Assembly: GCF_963678635.1 (NCBI RefSeq)
Contig: NC_087062.1
Coordinates: forward strand, 88,699,845 to 88,763,844
DNA: 64,000 bases
Direction: 5' to 3'
Origin: Symsagittifera roscoffensis
Taxonomy: Eukaryota; Xenacoelomorpha; Acoela; Convolutidae
The translations under genes were made by a program, and so were the position numbers. Positions 12,401 to 19,793 of the stretch are shown piece by piece. The first letter of the stretch is position 1, and each line of letters starts with the position of its first letter. Below the pieces are notes generated by a model that was not told the DNA's origin, ran no database searches, and saw only the letters and a list, made by a program, of their open reading frames with translations.

Positions 12401-15400
12401 TTTCACAAAAAAAATATTGAAGATGAGGGAACGGAGCAAACGTTCAATTACTTCCTGGTTTTTGGTTAGCTCGGAGAAGAACCTCGCCTTCTCCTCCACT
12501 TGGTCATCGTCTACCTGCTCCTCGAAGTCCTCGTCATCCAATCTCAGTTTGTAATTCCGGTGCTCCTCCAACCCCCTCCCCCTCCAATGGGCCTCAGTGC
12601 AGTTGTGGAAATGGACTGAGACTGTGAACGGACAGGAGCCACTGCATGAAGACAACGAGTAACGCACATCTAAAAAAAATTACGGTAAAATGACAGTCAA
12701 CCGAGACCCAAACAGAGCTTCCCAGCTGAAGTATTTTAATATGTGTGCAGGGGGGATGAGGACGACAGGTAATTCAGTCTAAAACTAAATAATAGGAAGC
12801 TGAAACAAAAAAAAACGTTTCTGAACCCAAATCTGAGAAATTTTTTTGAGAAATGAAGGCTCTTCTTTTCCTCGTCTCTCCCCCAACCTGTCACCCCCCC
12901 CCCCCCCCCCTCCCTTAAGTATGATGATAAAGTATAATTGTTGTGGCTTAATTAGTCAGCATGATTTTTTTTCAGACAATATGATACTGCAATAAATCAT
13001 TTTACTTGTAAAATTCGCATATTTAGGTGGTGGGGGTATCAATGAGAGGCTAGTATAAGCTACACAGGAGCGGATTTAAAGGTTTATTCGTTCCGACGAT
13101 CTCAATTTGTGCAATTAACTGCAAATAAGTTTGAAAAGCCCTTTGCAACCGGTCAAACGATCAAAATTTACATTTCCAAAAGAGCTTGGAAAATCAATTT
13201 GGCTGATTCAAAAGTGTCGACTTTTTGAATGACTTCACTTGGGTATAGTATTTTGTATCACAATTCTATCCTAGATGTTTCAATGTTTTTTGTAGGTGAT
13301 TGCGATGAATTTAATATTTTGCAGTCTAAGTGTACATAATATACTAACGATCTCTGTTGCACTTGGACTGTTGCGACTCCTCAGAGTCTCGGTCAACATA
13401 TCGGACTCCATCGTCGGCAGAATCCCCCTGCTCCTGGTCTATATTAGGCTTGTTTTGGTGCACGAGCCAGCTAACACTGGTCATTGAGTCACCAAGACTG
13501 AACGCAATCCTGACTGGCTAAAATTTTTTTATGGAATCATTTCAGTTTTAAAGAAGTAAATACTTGCTCAAAAAATTCAATTTTGCAAGGAAACCAAACT
13601 TTTCTTGGTAATTCCATTTTAAATTCCACTTTAAAATATTATGTTTTAACAGCGATAAATCAATATTTTTTTAAAATAACAAGTCAAAAACAGTTTTCTG
13701 CATAATTTTGCGCCGTATATATCACCTCGTTGCGTTTAGATTTTGGCAGATGGATGAAACACAAGAAGCTGGTCATGTTCATCTGTGTGCAGAACTCAGG
13801 CGACAGCTGGTGTCCATGTAGGCTGATTAGGTTTCGGCTAAGTGAGACGGCGACCTTGAGGATGTGTTGTGGGGGCGAAAGATAAATCTCTTCGTTGTCC
13901 TTAATACACACCTGAACAAATTGCTGAACTGAATTTCTTTCAAGCGCTTTAAAAATGTTGGATTTTATCTACAATTTCCTTCTGAATAATGGACGGATGA
14001 TGGGGAGGGAAAACTTCATGAATAATGGATACGCAATTTTAAACTAGTTCGATCGTTCTAAAAATACCTTGCGATATCACAGGTTTTTTCAATCAATAAA
14101 TACTGTTTTATACGGTGCGTTTGAAAAAAAACAAGTCAAAAGAGTCAACATTCACGTAAAACGCAAAAATGCAATTAGTAAAAACTAAAATCTGAACGCA
14201 ATAAGATCATTATGAGTATTATAATGACCCCCAAATTTTTTGGCATGCTCAAATTTTGAAACCAATCTTTTCCAATCAAACTTGTATGTCAAGCTTTCGT
14301 TCTTAGAAAGAGAACAATCTAAAAGTAATGAAACCAAATCCAAACAAGACTGCGCGTATCAGGGCGAAGTCCTGAGTGTTCCCACTGCCTTTTAAGGTTT
14401 ATGGAGCAACATAAAAATCATTAACAAATTAAATGTAATAAAAAAATGAAACTTTGATTTTTGTAAAACTTTGAAGTTTGATTTTTTTTTCTCTGAAAAT
14501 CATCCCCCCCACATGCCATATAAACTACAAAAGAATAGATTTTGCTCCATGTAACAAATCAGTTATGGCAAATAAACTTCTTCGCGCGTGAATTGTCGCA
14601 AATTGGCCAAAATGCCAATATGTAAACCCCCATAACTTTACAAAAAATGATCACACATAAAACATTTTTTCAAATTTAAGCTCAGGACAACAGTATCTTT
14701 TGAATGACATTGAAAAAGTTCTGTCAAAAAGGGCTAGTTAATAAGTCGAAATTGGTCTGAAGACAAAAAAACCCACCCCGAGCACAAATATTCCGTTATT
14801 TTCGGATCAAAAGTCGGAACAAAAAGATAAGTAGTATTATTACAGATGCGCCGGCTCAGCCAAGCATGCTCGGCGGCTTGAAGAGAAAAATGTCGGCGGC
14901 TGCTGCTCAGCCGGCTGAAATCATCCTGGTTAAATTAAGTTTTAAAAACGGACTTTGAAACATATTTTTTTAGTCACTTACGTCTTTTTTAACCAGCGCA
15001 TAATTTTCATAAACAAAAATCAATTGTTTGAAATTAGCGGTTGATAGTTGTGATTGTAGTTAGAAGTAGTTATCGAATTAGAACGTTGCCTGACGGCTTA
15101 GAATAATAGTTGACGCGGACCAAGTTAACATCCTCCCCCCCCCCCCCCCCCCCTAAACATGTTTAGGGGGAGCGGGAGGATGTTAACTTGGTTCTAAGTT
15201 AGGAATTCTCAGCCAATCAGAATCGAGCATTTTATATGCAGCGCTTAGCAAATTTAACTTATATTGAACTCTGGGGTGGAGGATCTTAACTTGGCCTATT
15301 TGGGGGGAAGGATGTTAACTTGATCCGCTGACGCAATACGGGGGCTATTCTCATGCGCGAAGGACCGAATGGACTAAAAAAACTCGTGAGCAAAAGACCG

Positions 15401-16150
15401 AAAACAAAACTAGCCGAAAGTCAATTTTTAGAAAGAAGCAATTGCCATTCAAATAAAATGAATCCAATGAAGCAGTATTTTGCTTCTGTCATAACGAAAT
15501 CCTTGAAATATTAAATTTGTTCCAATTCGGCGGCGGTCAGTGACTATTTGACACTTTTGGATTTTTCTCCCGTTTTTATACTCGGCCAATATCAATATTC
15601 AGTCCCTGGAAAGGTTTACTTTCTTTCCAAATTTCAGACTACTGAAATCTGATTGGCTGATTTCTATTTTCGCGCATTCGGTCCTTCGCGTATGAGGGAT
15701 TCCACCACTCAATACAGTTGCTGGCTCATATTACCCACGAAAGGATTCAGCCGAGGCTGGCGCCGTGTGTATTTCGTGGCGCCGCAGTGTACTTTGAACT
15801 CCGACGGCGGCTGAGCCGGCTGGCGCGCACCTCTAATTATTATCATCATCAAACTCTGGAAACAGCAGCTAGCGTCATCATTTTCTTAGCCTTTCTGGAA
15901 CTTGTTTACTACTCCCCAGACATATGGTACCTTGTAACGAAACAACCCCCCTTTTAGATCCGCTTTTAGTTTTATTCGACTGTTTTCAAGAGAAAAAGCA
16001 TTTCTAAATTTTTTACATTGCAATCAAACCAACCATAAGATTGCGCGCGCGATCATCAAGAGTCGTAGTGCAAAGTAAGCGACTAGTTTCAGCAGAGGCA
16101 AAGGTAGCAAAAATAACACAACGAACACAGATATGTAACAGAGCATCCAT
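227..16150 (-). CDS. Nine-exon gene model: putative type I membrane protein with one Ig-like domain
   Basis: Gene-level entry. Exons in transcription order are 16150-16034, 13911-13726, 13517-13349, 12669-12452, 7638-7585, 5225-4959, 4122-3984, 1248-988 and 426-227. They total 1611 nt, an exact multiple of three (536 residues plus stop), and every junction is GT-AG with matching phase (0,0,1,0,0,0,1,1). Domain order is signal peptide, about 190 residues of unrecognised Cys-containing extracellular sequence with an acidic stretch, a short linker, an Ig-like fold, a stalk, one membrane helix and a Lys-rich cytoplasmic tail. That layout fits a surface receptor or adhesion protein; the ligand is unknown. 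The linkage is inferred from phase and order only. The 54-nt and 139-nt exons have more than one open frame, the exon-1 donor (ATG|GTTGGT) is weak, and extra exons are possible. Repeats, including a whole decayed LINE, fill the introns. Confidence 0.5.
660..850. mobile_element. Truncated MITE, family M1 (GGACCAAGTTAACATCC ends)
   Basis: Inside the last intron of the minus-strand gene. The right end GGATGTTAACTTAGTCC and interior pieces (GCGCAAGCGCTGCGTGTG, AAAATGCTCTCTTCTGATT) match in reverse the element at 15,117-15,326. The opposite terminus is missing. A run of 14 G lies near 808. Confidence 0.5.
988..1248 (-). CDS. Exon 8, transmembrane segment
   Basis: It encodes a strongly hydrophobic helix of about 23 residues (FIVLIVLAILMVSIFLFFIYW) followed at once by the stop-transfer charges KDR. 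That orientation puts the downstream part in the cytoplasm. The remaining residues are Ser-, Asn- and Gln-rich. The donor is GGTG|GTACGT (phase 1). The acceptor is taken as CTCTGCACAG|AA (phase 1). An acceptor 21 nt further in (CACCTGCAG|, phase 0) also exists. An in-frame ATG at 1270-1268 could instead start a separate short protein, with an in-frame stop just upstream of it. Confidence 0.6.
1517..1748. mobile_element. MITE family M3 copy with poly-C tract
   Basis: The right end AAATCCTAGATCCGCTCC, the interior GCAATTTTTCGTTCAAAAC and the CCTAAAAAAAATCGAC segment match the better copy at 4,626-4,800. It carries a long C run near 1,705-1,718. Confidence 0.5.
1750..3980. other. Intron sequence, no clear gene
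   Basis: AT-rich, with many homopolymer A/T runs and no ORF of coding character. On the minus strand a 51-nt stretch near 3,046-3,096 (CATTTCAG| ... TTGCAA|GTAACT) looks exon-like but its phase does not fit the neighbours. No repeat family was recognised. Confidence 0.4.
3984..4122 (-). CDS. Exon 7, stalk or linker exon
   Basis: This is a GC-rich 139-nt block with acceptor TTTTTTCTGCTCAG| and near-consensus donor TTACAG|GTAACA. Two frames are open. Phase 0 to 1 fits both the Ig exon and the transmembrane exon, and gives 46 residues ending SSDASAVT. The other (2-nt start, 2-nt end) has stronger G/C third positions and a Cys-rich end (DCEFRCIC), but does not join the next exon. That it is an exon is likely; its frame is unsettled. 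Confidence 0.45.
4626..4800. mobile_element. MITE family M3, complete copy
   Basis: A 175-bp element with terminal inverted repeats AGGGGCGGATTTAGG and CCTAGATCCGCCCCT (14 of 15 positions matching). A poly-G tract lies next to the left terminus. The interior contains two near-repeats of GGTTGACC/GGTCGTC flanked by A runs. No coding capacity, so it is non-autonomous. Confidence 0.6.
4959..5225 (-). CDS. Exon 6, Ig-like domain
   Basis: This is an 89-codon exon, phase 0 to 0, with acceptor GATTCTTCTTAG| and donor AGTAGT|GTAAAA. It reads as one immunoglobulin fold: strand B with SLALQC (Cys14), strand F with YGSYVC (Tyr78, Cys80), 66 residues between the two Cys, and hydrophobic alternation in NIQLWAV for strand E. 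The usual core Trp 12-15 residues after the first Cys is missing. One Ig domain per exon with symmetric phase is common in animal receptors. An alternative donor 5 nt earlier (GAAA|GTAGTG) would end in phase 1. Confidence 0.6.
5230..7190. other. Intron sequence with repeat fragments
   Basis: AT-rich. It contains G runs at about 5,497-5,510 and 5,858-5,868. The second lies in a fragment reading GCGTGCCTGGATGG on the minus strand, with an M3-like layout. No supported exon. Confidence 0.35.
7193..7234 (-). CDS. Possible alternative micro-exon (42 nt)
   Basis: The minus strand shows GAGTTTAG| followed by an open stretch encoding about 13 residues (TAYVRKYQVVNMD), then a good donor ATG|GTAAAGAC. 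Phase is 1 to 1, compatible with the alternative frame of the 54-nt exon but not directly with the Ig exon. It could be an alternative exon or chance. Confidence 0.25.
7585..7638 (-). CDS. Exon 5, 54-nt linker exon
   Basis: A very small exon is suggested by a good acceptor (ACTTACTGTAG|ATG) and a consensus donor (TTTA|GTAAGTTT). In phase 0 it gives 18 codons ending WVHQDL, which runs naturally into the first strand of the Ig exon. A second frame (phase 1 to 1) is also open and reads as plausible beta-strand sequence; that frame would join the 42-nt candidate at about 7,193-7,234. I prefer phase 0 because the neighbours on both sides are phase 0. Confidence 0.4.
7690..11610 (+). pseudogene. 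Decayed LINE in intron 4 (ORF1 and ORF2 remnants)
   Basis: A heavily mutated non-LTR retrotransposon. Near 7,698-7,820 is a coiled-coil segment (EMEKLRALIIEQGQ...) typical of ORF1, then an ACHILPG-like patch (about 7,910) and a second ORF1 patch at 8,095-8,331. ORF2 pieces follow: an endonuclease-like start at 8,942-9,139 (SIAICVTGTWF), then an RT patch at 10,720-10,980 with GVPQGPVLDSL and YADV where active copies have GVPQGS.LGP and YADD. Stops and frameshifts are frequent. It lies opposite to the host gene. The part from 9,235 rightward is repeated at 49,368-51,690. Confidence 0.6.
8632..8800. repeat. Pair of short direct repeats about 120 bp apart
   Basis: CCTGATGAGAGTTCGCGGC at 8,632-8,650 and CCTGCTGAGAGTTCGCGGC at 8,751-8,769 are both followed by an A run, a T-rich patch and CAGGGT(T)CAC. 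They sit between the ORF1 and ORF2 remnants of the decayed LINE. The minus strand across 8,580-8,675 is open (FFAANSHQVEAICGLTD), but no gene is recognised. Confidence 0.5.
11720..12240 (-). mobile_element. MITE family F1, reverse copy
   Basis: About 520 bp, from GTTCCGACTTTCG to GAGCAGTCTTGTT. It is the reverse complement of the F1 units at 25.4-26.5 kb. It contains the family's interior palindromic patch (GCGCGATATATTTCGCGC). The counterpart is at 51,726-52,255. No coding capacity. Confidence 0.65.
12452..12669 (-). CDS. Exon 4, Cys-rich start and acidic end
   Basis: This is a 218-nt exon, phase 1 to 0. The acceptor is a T-rich tract ending in TTTTAG|AT. It encodes CSGSC and NCTEAHW motifs (an N-glycosylation site), then a strongly acidic stretch (DDEDFEEQVDDDQVEE) and a short helix-like end. 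The donor GAA|GTAATT is inferred: conservation with the 52,498-52,715 copy is high up to that point and falls after it, as expected at an exon-intron border. An in-frame stop follows at 12,356 if the donor is not used. Function unknown. Confidence 0.6.
13066..13240. mobile_element. Degenerate M3-like fragment
   Basis: The left end AGGAGCGGATTTAAAGG and an interior patch AGCTTGGAAAATCAATTTGGC resemble M3; the right terminus is not recognisable. It lies in intron 3 of the minus-strand gene and is repeated near 53,100. Confidence 0.35.
13349..13517 (-). CDS. Exon 3, extracellular segment
   Basis: This is a 169-nt exon, phase 0 to 1, with acceptor ATTTTAG|CCA and donor GATC|GTTAGT. The reading frame is open throughout and closes with a stop just inside the intron. 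It encodes a soluble segment rich in Asp, Glu, Ser and Gln (including SADDGVRYVDRDSEESQQ), with one Cys near its end. There is no recognisable domain. The duplicate at 53,386-53,554 keeps length, phase and splice sites; I saw one silent change and one Gln/His replacement. Confidence 0.65.
13726..13911 (-). CDS. Exon 2, extracellular segment
   Basis: This is a 186-nt exon, phase 0 to 0, with acceptor TTGTTCAG|GTG and donor GAG|GTGATA. It encodes 62 residues with three Cys and one N-glycosylation-type NMT motif (MNMTSF). I do not recognise the family. The 53,763-53,948 copy has the same length and splice sites. The differences noted include two conservative or mild replacements (Val/Ile, Ile/Thr) and one silent change. 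Confidence 0.65.
14343..14820 (+). mobile_element. MITE family F1, single copy in duplication A
   Basis: Runs from AACAAGACTGCGCGTATCAG to AAAAGTCGGAAC. Its left flank matches the left flank of the first unit, and its body the second unit, of the tandem pair at 54,399-55,469. It therefore looks like a fusion of the two or their single ancestor. Confidence 0.65.
15117..15326. mobile_element. MITE M1 nested in K
   Basis: Terminal inverted repeats GGACCAAGTTAACATCC and GGATGTTAACTTGATCC. Just inside the left end is a run of about 19 C, then TAAACATGTTTA and a second inverted copy of the terminus (GGAGGATGTTAACTTGG). The left end can therefore fold into a long hairpin. Related copies are at 55,757-55,942 and 660-850. 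Confidence 0.6.
15350..15696. mobile_element. MITE M2 nested in K
   Basis: Inverted termini CTCATGCGCGAAGGACCG (left) and CGGTCCTTCGCGTATGAG (right) bound a 347-bp AT-rich interior with no coding capacity. The counterpart is at 55,961-56,310. Confidence 0.6.
16034..16150 (-). CDS. Exon 1, signal peptide
   Basis: The ATG is at 16150-16148. It opens a 39-codon stretch with a typical secretory leader: a short N-region, a hydrophobic core (residues about 4-18, with VIFATFA) and a small-residue cleavage site near AxA/SA at residues 18-20. The rest is hydrophilic. The donor is taken as ATG|GTTGGT, ending in phase 0 like the start of the next exon; a GTAAAA donor 17 nt further gives phase 2 and fits less well. 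The same exon is present at 56,674-56,790 with one synonymous difference (Leu codon 4, CTG versus CTT), which supports coding. A CCAAT motif and a TATA-like element lie upstream. Confidence 0.5.
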
Positions 16151-16272
16151 AGTGAGTATTCTTCGAGAAGTGACAGGTAATCACGCATTTGTAAAGGTCA
16201 GGCTTGGTTACTTGATTTCTACTTCTAAAGTATACGTTCTTTTTTTTGTGACCAACAGAACTGTGAATTAAT

Positions 16273-16371
16273 TATAAATAGGGGCTCACCGTTGATTAGT
16301 TTTCTCGTTTTTAGAGAAAGCTGGCCGACTGTTTCGCTTAGTGTCGGCGTGCACTAGTCAGAACTTATTGG
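16273..16371 (-). promoter_or_regulatory. Candidate core promoter: TATA-like element and CCAAT box
   Basis: About 125 nt upstream of the exon-1 ATG is an A/T box at 16273-16280. It reads TATAAATA on plus and TATTTATA on minus. A CCAAT motif in minus orientation lies at 16367-16371. Both are unchanged in the duplicate (near 56,910 and 57,005). The canonical TATA reading is on the plus strand, so direction is not certain. Confidence 0.3.
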
Positions 16372-16585
16372 TCAAAACCAGTGAAATATTACTCTAATTG
16401 CAATTAATGTACGGTTAAATTGCAAGATTAATATTTAAAAATAAAAAAATTCCGTGACAGCTTAATAGCAGGCTAATACAGCTAAGGGGCGCGGTTTCAT
16501 ATTTCATCGTGCTACTAGTGTAAAACTCAAGATCTATGCAATCAAATTATTTTTCAAGTTCAAACAGTTCCATTGGCCTGCCGAG

Positions 16586-16602
16586 GGGGGGGGGGGGGGG
16601 CT
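16586..16602 (+). repeat. Poly-G tract
   Basis: A run of about 17 G directly before CTCAACCCTGATAC. In the duplicate the tract at about 57,224-57,237 is shorter and is followed by roughly 75 bp that are absent here. Confidence 0.7.
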
Positions 16603-16797
16603 CAACCCTGATACTTTTCAAAAGACGCCTTGGAGAAGTATGCAGATTCCATAAAGCGTTTTGCTTTGATCTTGTTGCTGTTGTTCAATCCAGAGATAAA
16701 TGGTTCAAAAAACAGTGCAGCTTCAAACTCTAGCTCATTGCTTTGATCATGTTGCTCATTGTTTTAAGCTCTTCGATCGTTGCGGAATACAAACTTA

Positions 16798-17402
16798 AAC
16801 AAGACTGCTCGTATCAGGGCAACGCCCTGAATGTTCCGAATGATTTTTAAGGTCTATGGAGCAAAATTAACTTAAAAAATAAATATAATAAAAAAATGAG
16901 TTTTTGTTCCTAATTTCGAAGAAAGCGGAATATTTTTGCTGCGTGGTTTTCTTTATTCAGTCAATTTTCGCCGATCGAAAAAATAGTTATCAACAAAAAC
17001 TTTCTATACCCCATTGAAGATAATGACTTCTTAAGTTCAAATTGTAAAAGATATTTTAACTCCGATTATTTATTGCAAAGTTCTGGGGTTTGAAAGTTGC
17101 TAAATTGGCCCGTTCTGGACTAAATTATTCGGGCTTTGAACAATTTATTCATACTGCTGAGAGCGTAACGCAAATTATTCATGCGTGGCTAGATATCCCT
17201 CACAACAAACTCGTTCCAAATTGAATTGGGGCTGGCTAATCGGATCGGTGGTTACTATTTTGTACGACTCAACAGTTCACACTTTGATAGTGTCTAAAAC
17301 TTATAGGTTTTCAAAATTTTCTTTTCCAAAAAACTATTCTATTTGAAATAAGGGATAGTCGGAGTTTTCACGGCTTTGCCCTGATACACGAGCAGTCTTG
17401 TT
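16798..17402. mobile_element. MITE family G with inverted ends
   Basis: The left terminus AACAAGACTGCTCGTATCAG and the right terminus CTGATACACGAGCAGTCTTG are inverted repeats (one short indel), giving a 605-bp element. Its left 60 bp are shared with family F1. The interior has TTATTCAGTCAATTTTCGCC and TTCTGGGGTTTGAAAG patches that recur inverted at 18,660-18,905. The counterpart is at 61,280-61,887. Confidence 0.6.
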
Positions 17403-18040
17403 CTTCTTTAGATTTCAATCAATAATGAAAACTGAACACAAACTGCAAAATTAGAATTAAATGGAATAAAAACATAATGAATGAGAAAAATTGAATAAAG
17501 CTGTTTAAAAGGCAAACAAGTTTATTTGCAGATTTTATTTTGTCAGCTCAGAGCAAAAAAACGCAAAATAAATTTGATCCCAAATACTTTCGTTAAGAAT
17601 TAGGCAAAACTATTTGCTTCATTTCATAAACCTTTTATTAGGACGACCTTTCTTTAGCAAACTTTTTATAACAAAAACTGTTTTTGAAAATTGCTTTACT
17701 AATGTCGACCAATACAATTTTTGAGTGGAATATCAGCTGGGAAACGATGTTATCATAGCTAAAACTAGTAGATCTGTAAGTTAACCATAGCTAGTGATTA
17801 TTTTTCTTAAACAGTTTATTGATGCTGAGCAGAGCTCTAAAAGCAAAATAAACTCTTTTTTTTTTGAAAAACTCTTCTTTTTATAAAATATTAACGCCTT
17901 TGCTAGTTAGACGCCACTGCTTTTATTGACTCAACAAAATAAGCATTCGCAGGTTTGAAATGTCATATTATTCAACTTTATCAACTTTATTCAGGGCTTT
18001 TCCCTATATACGAACTGTCTCGTTTTTTTTTTATTTGAGA
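17403..18040. other. AT-rich duplicated spacer
   Basis: No gene. It contains a segment (about 17,820-17,960; GCTAGTTAGACGCCACTGC) that recurs at 62,310-62,443 and, inverted, at 63,903-64,000, so it belongs to a dispersed repeat. Confidence 0.45.
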
Positions 18041-18405
18041 TTTGTTGTGAAAATCATCCCCCACACGCCATATAAAGTACAAAGTGATCGATTTCACTCC
18101 TTGTAACAAATCAATTTTTGCAAATAAGCTTCCTTCCACTAATTGGGAACAATTTTTAAGATGGTTTAAATCCCCGCTTACCCGTTAATGGCGCGAAATA
18201 TATCGCGTGTTAATTGTTTCAAAATGGCCCTAATGGGAACCTTTAAACCCTTATAACTTTACAAAATGATCACAGATGAACAGAATCTTTTGAATGATAA
18301 ATTTTTTTTTCAAAATTGACTAGTTAAAAAGTCAAAATTTGTCTGAAGAAAAAAAACACCCCGAGCTCAAATATTCCGTTATTTTCGTTACGAAAATGGG
18401 AAAAA
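18041..18405 (+). mobile_element. F1-like MITE, divergent copy
   Basis: Contains the F1 interior landmarks in order: AATCATCCCCCACACGCCAT, the CGCGAAATATATCGCG palindromic patch, CTAGTTAAAAAGTC, and ATTCCGTTATTTTCG near the right end. The left terminus differs (CTATATACGAACTGTCTCG). The counterpart is at about 62,545-62,935. Confidence 0.5.
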
Positions 18406-18536
18406 ATATGTGCCAACAAAATTGACGTTACAATTACATGACATTACATGTCGGATTGTCGAGTTTTAGCTCTATTTTCATCACGTTTAAAAGCCATAAC
18501 TGGAATCTATAGACAAAAAAGCACAAGCAAACGGAA

Positions 18537-18905
18537 AATTTGTGCTGGGGTGGGTTTTTTTTTCAGAAAAATTTCTTATTTTTAACTAGCCTTTTTTGAC
18601 GGAATTTTTTTTGAATCATTCAAAAGATATTGTTATTCTGAGCTTACGCTTCCAGCAATATGAATACATTGTTCAAAGCGCGAATAATTTAGTCCAGAAC
18701 AGAGCCAATTTGGCAACTTTCAAGCCCCAGAACTATGCAAAAAATAATCATAATTAAAATATCTTTTTAAATTTGAAGTCCAGAAGTTGATTTTTTCAAT
18801 GGGGTATAAAAAATTTTTGCTGAAAATTTTTATTTCGATCAGTGAAAATTGACTGAAAAAAAACACACCGAGCATTATGATTCAGTTTTCTTCGAAAGTC
18901 GGAGC
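18537..18905 (-). mobile_element. Reverse F1/G composite fragment
   Basis: 18,537-18,660 matches the right part of F1 in reverse. 18,660-18,905 matches the interior of G in reverse (CAGAGCCAATTTGGCAAC; TTCAATGGGGTATA). It lies just beyond the right edge of duplication A. Confidence 0.5.
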
Positions 18906-18928
18906 AATTACCGGATGCTGTACAAGCA

Positions 18929-19035
18929 TCACAAAAAGTTACAATCACAGTACGGGTGAGACGAAAACTTCTTCCTTCTTTTTGAGACCTTTTTGTTCGC
19001 AATGAGGATCGAGAAACTTCTTTTTGGCACATAAA
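18929..19035 (-). CDS. Candidate terminal exon of a small secreted protein
   Basis: A good acceptor (TTGCGTCTCAG|TT) opens a 107-nt exon (2-nt start) that runs to a stop at 18,931-18,929. It encodes a basic stretch (SKRRKKF) and ends with CDC four residues before the stop. Its phase joins the exon at 19,107-19,368. A terminal C-x-C after a basic stretch is seen in several secreted disulfide-linked proteins, but I cannot name a family. Confidence 0.4.
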
Positions 19036-19106
19036 CTGAGACGCAAATGTAAGCTAGCAAAAAATAATTGACATAACATAATTGTACTAATAATATTTGA
19101 GGTCAC

Positions 19107-19368
19107 CTCGGGCAGTAGTAACTGCTCGAATACAACAAGGCACAGATTTAAAAGTCCTTTCAAAATTGTTCAGAGGACTGCTCCTTATTGTCTTCTCCTT
19201 TCGGACTCCGACATTGAGGAGGTTAGCTGAAGCAGCGACCGATAAAGCTGGGTCCAGAATGTGACTCCGGATAACATTTCGTTCCTGACAGAGTCGGTTT
19301 TTTGAATTGTTTTCAATTTCTGATGTTTTCTTGCTAGCGCAGGTATAAAACTTTATAGCCTTTTTAGT
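19107..19368 (-). CDS. Candidate exon upstream of 18,929-19,035
   Basis: A 262-nt open block with donor GAG|GTGACC (phase 1). It contains YTCASKK, RLCQERNVIRSHI and SVPCCIRAV, so four Cys in about 87 residues. The 5' end is uncertain. An acceptor at 19,369 (CGTCTTTAG|ACT, phase 0) gives the full block. An internal one (AAACATCAG|AA, phase 1) would join the candidate leader exon at 24,236-24,281. The spacing around RLCQ...VIR faintly recalls netrin/TIMP-type modules; this is weak. Confidence 0.4.
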
Positions 19369-19793
19369 CTAAAGACGTAAAACCTGCAATTCTCACCTTT
19401 GATATCACTGTGGAATTATGTGCAGAATTTAAGTCGAGGTTGAGAAACGCCAATTAACTTTGCATTTTTGCCATGCAAAATCATTTTTGCGCTTCGGTAT
19501 AGTGAACGGCTTAGTATAGTTAATTGACAACAGTTAATTCGAAAAATTAATTTATAGGCAAGAACCCACGAGTCAAAATTGTTTCAGTTCAAGAAAAACG
19601 CAAAACGCAGCTTCAAGGCTCCTTGCAGTTTCCAAAATTGGTTTTCAGAAGTAAAAAAAGATAGATTTTCTTTCCCAATCTAATTAAAAATTTCACTCGG
19701 CTGATATGCTAATTTTTTAAGCGGCACAGATGATAATTTAAAAAAGTTTAAAATATCGATCGAATCCTAACCAAACAAGACTGCCTATTACGG

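Larger units (their letters stand above)
14843..15833. mobile_element. Outer element K with CGGCTCAGCC-type inverted ends
   Basis: The left end CAGATGCGCCGGCTCAGCC and the right end GGCTGAGCCGGCTGGCGCGC are inverted relatives, flanked by A/T-rich ATTATTA-like sequence. The interior holds two further MITEs (15,117-15,326 and 15,350-15,696). It is GC-rich at its ends only. No transposase is visible. Confidence 0.45.
9235..18527 (+). repeat. Segmental duplication, left copy (A)
   Basis: Collinear, same orientation, with 49,368-63,066. Matching landmarks are the decayed LINE, MITE H, receptor exons 4-1, the nested MITE block at 14.8-15.8 kb, the promoter region and MITE G. Copy A lacks the 3.76-kb LINE and one MITE unit present in copy B. 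The right edge ends at a MITE fragment. The left match begins where the gap ends in copy B, so the true left edge is unknown. Confidence 0.8.

Noticed and set aside
15718-15957. ORF of 79 codons (and its duplicate at 56,381)
   Set aside because: It overlaps the right end of element K; the copies differ by frame-breaking indels, so it is not under coding constraint.
16041-16271. Plus-strand ORF of 76 codons, conserved in copy B
   Set aside because: It is the antisense shadow of the signal-peptide exon and its promoter. The minus-strand reading explains the conservation better, including the silent Leu change.
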